Source: Enterobacter sp. 10-1
GTDB lineage: Bacteria; Pseudomonadota; Gammaproteobacteria; Enterobacterales; Enterobacteriaceae
DNA length: 64,000 nucleotides
Assembly (NCBI GenBank): GCA_002270295.1
Contig: NISF01000014.1
Location: forward strand, 1 to 64,000
Direction: 5' to 3'
In this document: piece after piece, positions 60,442 to 64,000 of the stretch
How positions within the stretch are numbered: the first letter of the stretch is position 1
How the letters are laid out: the number at the start of each line of letters is the position of its first letter
The notes under the pieces: generated by a model
Seen by the model: only the letters and a program-made list of their open reading frames with translations
What the model was told of the DNA's origin: nothing
Database searches by the model: none
Made by a program: the position numbers and the translations under genes

Positions 60442-61824
60442 GCCATTTAACGCGGCTACCCGATAGGCTTCCGCCATCGTCGGGTAGTTAAAGGTGGTGT
60501 TGACGAAGTACTCGATGGTGTTACCGCCACCTTTCTGCTCCATAATCGCCTGGCCGATGTGAATAATTTCGGCCGCGCGCTCGCCAAAGCAATGAATGCC
60601 AAGGATCTCTTTCGTTTCCCTGTGGAACAGGATTTTCAGGGTTCCCACGCTCATACCGACGATCTGCGCGCGCGCCAGGTGCTTGAACTGTGCGCGACCC
60701 ACTTCGTACGGGACCTTCATGGCGGTCAGCTGCTGCTCGGTTTTACCCACTGAGCTGATTTCCGGGATGGTATAGATCCCGGTTGGAATATCTTCAATCA
60801 GATGGGCCGAAGCCTCGCCTTTAATCAGCGCCTGCGCGGCGATGCGTCCCTGATCGTAAGCGGCCGAAGCCAGGCTCGGATAGCCGATAACGTCGCCAAC
60901 GGCATAGATATGCGGCAGCGCGGTCTGATACATGCTGTTCACCTTCAGCTGGCCGCGGCTATCGGTTTGCAGACCGATATTTTCCAGCGCCAGGGAGTCG
61001 GTATTACCGGTACGACCGTTGGCATACAGCAGGCAGTCTGCCTTCAGTTTTTTGCCCGATTTCAGATGCATGATCACGCCATCATCCACGGCTTCAATCT
61101 TCTCGTACTCTTCGTTGTGACGAATCACCACGCCGCTGTTCCAGAAGTGATAGGAGAGGGAGTCGGACATCTCCTGGTCGAGGAACGCCAGCAGCCGATC
61201 GCGGGTGTTGATCAGGTCCACCTTCACTTCCATCCCGCGGAAGATTGACGCGTATTCGCAGCCAATGACCCCTGCGCCGTAGATGATCACATGGCGCGGC
61301 TCGTGCTGAAGGCTGAGAATGGAGTCGCTGTCGTACACGCGGGGATGGGAAAAATCGACGTCCGTCGGATGGTACGGACGTGAGCCGCAGGCGATAACGA
61401 ATTTTTCGGCGGTGACCGTTTCAACGGTGCCGTCGTGACACTCCAGGGCCAGCGTATGGTCATCAACGAAGTGCGCATTGCCCTGCAGGATTTCGCAGTG
61501 GTTGCGCTCATAGAATCCCTGACGCATATGGGTCTGCTGGTTAATGACGCTGTCGGCATGGTTAAGAATGTCGGCGAAGGAGGAGCGAAGAAGGCGGGAA
61601 TGGTCGCTGTAGAGAGGGTTTTGGTTAAACTCGATAATACGGCTGACGGCGTGGCGGAGCGCTTTCGACGGGATGGTTCCCCAGTGGGTACAGCCACCGC
61701 CGACGTTATGGTAGCGTTCAATAACGGCAACGCGGGCTCCCTGTTTAACCAGTCCCATCGCAGCGCCTTCGCCGCCGGGGCCGGAACCAATTACTATTGC
61801 ATCATAATCCCAAGAGTGCGACAT
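60424..61824 (-). CDS. sthA: Soluble pyridine nucleotide transhydrogenase
   Basis: FAD enzyme that re-oxidises NADPH with NAD+. 466 residues as in E. coli. Resembles lipoamide dehydrogenase, but the redox disulfide is reduced to one cysteine ([13 protein letters not shown]), as typical for SthA. NAD motif [15 protein letters not shown] 61824 ([16 protein letters not shown]) fits the family; the upstream GTG at 61860 would add twelve unrelated residues. Confidence 0.97.
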   Translation of the reverse strand: MSHSWDYDAIVIGSGPGGEGAAMGLVKQGARVAVIERYHNVGGGCTHWGTIPSKALRHAVSRIIEFNQNPLYSDHSRLLRSSFADILNHADSVINQQTHMRQGFYERNHCEILQGNAHFVDDHTLALECHDGTVETVTAEKFVIACGSRPYHPTDVDFSHPRVYDSDSILSLQHEPRHVIIYGAGVIGCEYASIFRGMEVKVDLINTRDRLLAFLDQEMSDSLSYHFWNSGVVIRHNEEYEKIEAVDDGVIMHLKSGKKLKADCLLYANGRTGNTDSLALENIGLQTDSRGQLKVNSMYQTALPHIYAVGDVIGYPSLASAAYDQGRIAAQALIKGEASAHLIEDIPTGIYTIPEISSVGKTEQQLTAMKVPYEVGRAQFKHLARAQIVGMSVGTLKILFHRETKEILGIHCFGERAAEIIHIGQAIMEQKGGGNTIEYFVNTTFNYPTMAEAYRVAALNGLNRLF

Positions 61825-62022
61825 GGCATTACTCACCTGTTTTATACATAAAATAAACACGATGATAACATTCGCCGCAGTTTAACCCAATTATCGTTGT
61901 GCTTTTTTGCGGCATAAAAGCATGATCGGCTCGTAAACAATCTTTCACAAACCAGTGTAAACCGATTAGTTTTATCTCTGGTATAGTGCCAGCAGGGCTA
62001 TTGGAAGGATTCATACAACGTG

Positions 62023-62655
62023 ATGGGCGTAAGAGCGCTACAAAAAGAGAAAACCCGGCGTTCGCTGGTAGAAGCGGCATTTAGCCAACTTAGCGCCGAA
62101 CGGAGTTTCGCCAGCTTAAGCCTGCGTGAAGTTGCGCGTGAGGCGGGGATCGCGCCGACCTCCTTTTATCGTCATTTTCGCGATGTCGATGAGCTCGGTC
62201 TGACGATGGTCGATGAGAGCGGACTCATGCTGCGCCAGCTAATGCGCCAGGCGCGCCAGCGTATTGCCAAAGGCGGCAGCGTGATTCGCACCTCGGTCTC
62301 TACCTTTATGGAGTTTATCGGCAATAACCCGAACGCTTTTCGCCTGTTGTTGCGCGAACGTTCAGGGACTTCCGCGGCGTTTCGTGCCGCCGTGGCGCGC
62401 GAAATTCAGCATTTCATCGCGGAACTTGCCGATTATTTAGAAATCGAAAATCACATGCCGCGCGCCTTTACTGAAGCGCAGGCCGAAGCGATGGTCACCA
62501 TCGTGTTTAGCGCCGGCGCTGAGGCGCTGGACGTCGGGCTTGAACAGCGTCGACAGCTGGAAGAACGGCTGGTGCTGCAGCTAAGAATGATCTCGAAAGG
62601 CGCGTATTACTGGTATCGCCGTGAACAAGAAAAAATATCAAATCATTCCGTATAA
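62023..62655 (+). CDS. fabR: Unsaturated fatty acid biosynthesis repressor FabR (TetR family)
   Basis: Represses fabB and fabA according to the acyl pool. 210 residues from ATG 62023 ([15 protein letters not shown]); a GTG one codon upstream is also possible. HTH at about 10-55 is almost identical to E. coli. The last residues (ISNHSV) differ: relative to the E. coli C-terminus (IIPGNVKDE) the frame has shifted, and the expected tail is encoded in the +1 frame up to a TGA that overlaps the yijD start. The DNA-binding and ligand domains are unaffected. Confidence 0.94.
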   Translation: MGVRALQKEKTRRSLVEAAFSQLSAERSFASLSLREVAREAGIAPTSFYRHFRDVDELGLTMVDESGLMLRQLMRQARQRIAKGGSVIRTSVSTFMEFIGNNPNAFRLLLRERSGTSAAFRAAVAREIQHFIAELADYLEIENHMPRAFTEAQAEAMVTIVFSAGAEALDVGLEQRRQLEERLVLQLRMISKGAYYWYRREQEKISNHSV

Positions 62656-62670
62656 CGTGAAGGACGAGCA

Positions 62671-63030
62671 ATGAAACACTCAGTTCAAGATAAAGGTACG
62701 CTGCTGCTGGCGCTGATCGCTGGCTTATCGATTAACGGAACCTTCGCCGCATTGTTCAGCTCGATTGTTCCCTTTTCCATTTTCCCGGTGCTGTCTCTGC
62801 TGCTGACGGTCTACTGCCTGCACCAGCGCTATCAGAACCGGAGTATGCCCGTGGGGCTGCCGGGCCTGGCTGCTGCCTGTTTCATTCTCGGGGTTCTGCT
62901 GTACAGCACCGTGGTGCGGGCGGAGTATCCGGACATCGGCTCTAACTTCTTCCCGGCCGTGCTGTCGGTCATTACGGTATTCTGGATAGGCTACCGGATG
63001 CGTAACCGGAAGGATGCGGCGGCAGAGTAA
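62671..63030 (+). CDS. yijD: Inner-membrane protein YijD (DUF1422)
   Basis: 119-residue protein with about four hydrophobic segments (10-28, 33-50, 63-82, 90-107); function unknown. AAGGACGAG just before the ATG serves as ribosome site and was probably also the end of the ancestral fabR frame, so fabR and yijD are likely co-expressed. Confidence 0.93.
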   Translation: MKHSVQDKGTLLLALIAGLSINGTFAALFSSIVPFSIFPVLSLLLTVYCLHQRYQNRSMPVGLPGLAAACFILGVLLYSTVVRAEYPDIGSNFFPAVLSVITVFWIGYRMRNRKDAAAE

Positions 63031-63042
63031 CCGCTTAACGCC

Positions 63043-63074
63043 AGAACCCGGCAAGCATCGTGGTGCCGGGTTCT
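63043..63074. terminator. Hairpin between convergent yijD and trmA
   Basis: AGAACCCGGCA (63043-63053) pairs perfectly with TGCCGGGTTCT (63064-63074). No clear T run on either side; probably still separates the convergent transcripts. Confidence 0.5.
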
Positions 63075-63085
63075 GTAAAAATCGT

Positions 63086-64000
63086 CTACCTGCGGGTTAA
63101 TAAGACGCCGCACTCCATATGATGGGTATACGGGAACTGATCGAACAGCGCCAGACGCGTAATGTCATGGGTCTGGCTGAGGGTTTCCAGGTTCTGGCAC
63201 AGCGTCTCCGGGTTGCAGGAGATATACAGAATTCGCGGATATGCCTGCACCATTTTCTCCGTTTCGCTATCCAGCCCGCTGCGCGGCGGATCGACAAAAA
63301 TCGTCTCACACTGATAGCTTTGCAGGTCGATACCCTGCAGGCGGTTAAACTCCCGCACGCCGTTCATTGCCTGAGTAAACTCCTCTGCCGCCATACGGAT
63401 AATCTGCACGTTATCGATATGGTTGGCCGCAATGTTGTACTGCGCCGCAGCGACGGAAGGTTTGGCGATTTCCGTGGCCAGCACGCGATCGAAATTACGC
63501 GCCAGCGCCAGGGAAAAGTTGCCGTTACCGCAGTACAGCTCCAGTAAATCCCCGGTTGCTCCTTGCGTACTCTCCAGCGCCCACTCCAGCATCTGGATAT
63601 TCATCGCCGCATTCGGTTGGGTGAAGCTGTTCTCAACCTGGCGGTAGATCATTTCGCGACCGGCCACCGGCAGACGTTCGTCGATGTAGTCCTGATCAAG
63701 CTCGATTTTCGTTTTGGTTGCCCGGCCAATCAGGTGCACGTTGAGATTTTGCGCGCGCAGCGCGTCGCGTAATGCTTCCGCCTGTTGACGCCACTCGTCG
63801 CCAAGCTTTTTGTGATACAGCAGCGATACTACGGCCTGGTTGCTCATGGTCGTCAGGTAGTCGACCTGAAATAGCTTATGCCGCAGAACCGGGTTATCGC
63901 GCACGCCGTCGAGGATGGCGACCATCAGCTGATTGATAAGCTCGCTGGCCGCCGGGAAGCTATCGACGCGAATCCGCGATTTGGTCTGCTGGTCAAACAT
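63086..64000 (-). CDS. trmA: tRNA (uracil-5-)-methyltransferase, C-terminal part; cut by window edge
   Basis: SAM-dependent enzyme forming m5U54 in the T-loop of tRNA (also reported on tmRNA). 304 codons are present, matching residues 63-366 of E. coli TrmA. SAM motif [25 protein letters not shown], and the catalytic Cys in YISCNPETL are visible. The ATG at the very edge is an internal methionine, not the start; about 62 N-terminal residues lie beyond 64000. Confidence 0.96.
   Translation of the reverse strand: MFDQQTKSRIRVDSFPAASELINQLMVAILDGVRDNPVLRHKLFQVDYLTTMSNQAVVSLLYHKKLGDEWRQQAEALRDALRAQNLNVHLIGRATKTKIELDQDYIDERLPVAGREMIYRQVENSFTQPNAAMNIQMLEWALESTQGATGDLLELYCGNGNFSLALARNFDRVLATEIAKPSVAAAQYNIAANHIDNVQIIRMAAEEFTQAMNGVREFNRLQGIDLQSYQCETIFVDPPRSGLDSETEKMVQAYPRILYISCNPETLCQNLETLSQTHDITRLALFDQFPYTHHMECGVLLTRR

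Noticed and set aside
62023-62655. fabR as a pseudogene
   Set aside because: Only the last few residues differ; DNA-binding and ligand domains are intact.

Overview
The window is a gene-dense chromosomal segment of a GC-rich member of the Enterobacteriaceae. Nearly every backbone gene can be matched to a named Escherichia coli gene by recalled sequence similarity: fdoGH, fdhD, rhaBAD/SR/T, sodA, cpxAR/P, pfkA, hslVU, priA, metJBLF, ppc, argECBH, oxyR, sthA, fabR and trmA. The accessory content (a raffinose-type alpha-galactoside operon, a rhamnose ABC importer beside the RhaT symporter, AzlCD with a cupin regulator) suggests the Klebsiella/Raoultella group, but genus is an inference. I see no rRNA, tRNA, insertion sequence, prophage or CRISPR array.

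Layout, left to right. (1) 1-4276: formate dehydrogenase-O (fdoGH, selenocysteine TGA at 2696-2698) divergent from the maturation gene fdhD. (2) 4405-13062: an accessory block of a small DUF1471 periplasmic protein, an azlCD exporter divergent from an XRE-cupin regulator, and a rafR-rafA-rafB-acetyltransferase-rafY operon. (3) 13116-26070: a large L-rhamnose island. One leftward unit carries rhaBAD, a complete ABC importer, a lactaldehyde reductase and the mutarotase; rhaSR and the symporter gene rhaT follow. (4) 26362-41212: sodA, yiiM, cpxRA/cpxP with the CpxQ sRNA, fieF, pfkA, rraA, menA, hslVU, ftsN, cytR, priA, rpmE. (5) 41320-47990: the methionine regulon metJ, metBL, metF, interrupted by a CMD-family/LysR pair. 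(6) 48021-54426: gldA, fsaB, a YijO-like AraC regulator, zinT, ppc. (7) 54682-64000: argE and argCBH, oxyS/oxyR, sthA, fabR, yijD and the 3' part of trmA.

The genes form recognisable regulons with visible operators: two RafR-type palindromes before rafA; a CRP site and RhaS-type inverted repeats in the rha region; a CpxR box between cpxR and cpxP; a Cra site at pfkA; a sigma-32 promoter for hslVU inside the end of ftsN; Met boxes at metJ/metB and metF; ARG boxes between argE and argC; a Zur-like box at zinT; and the OxyR-site region between oxyS and oxyR.

Compared with the E. coli order as I remember it, several junctions differ: yiiG-frv is replaced by the azl/raf block, kdgT and katG are absent, the sbp-to-zapB block between pfkA and rraA is absent, ptsA-frw-pfl and cptA are absent, and zinT and the CMD/LysR pair are present. 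I did not find a strong candidate for a wholly undescribed system. The most interesting parts are the mixed raf/lac operon, the rhamnose island with two uptake routes, the CMD/LysR cassette, and the diverged OxyS RNA.
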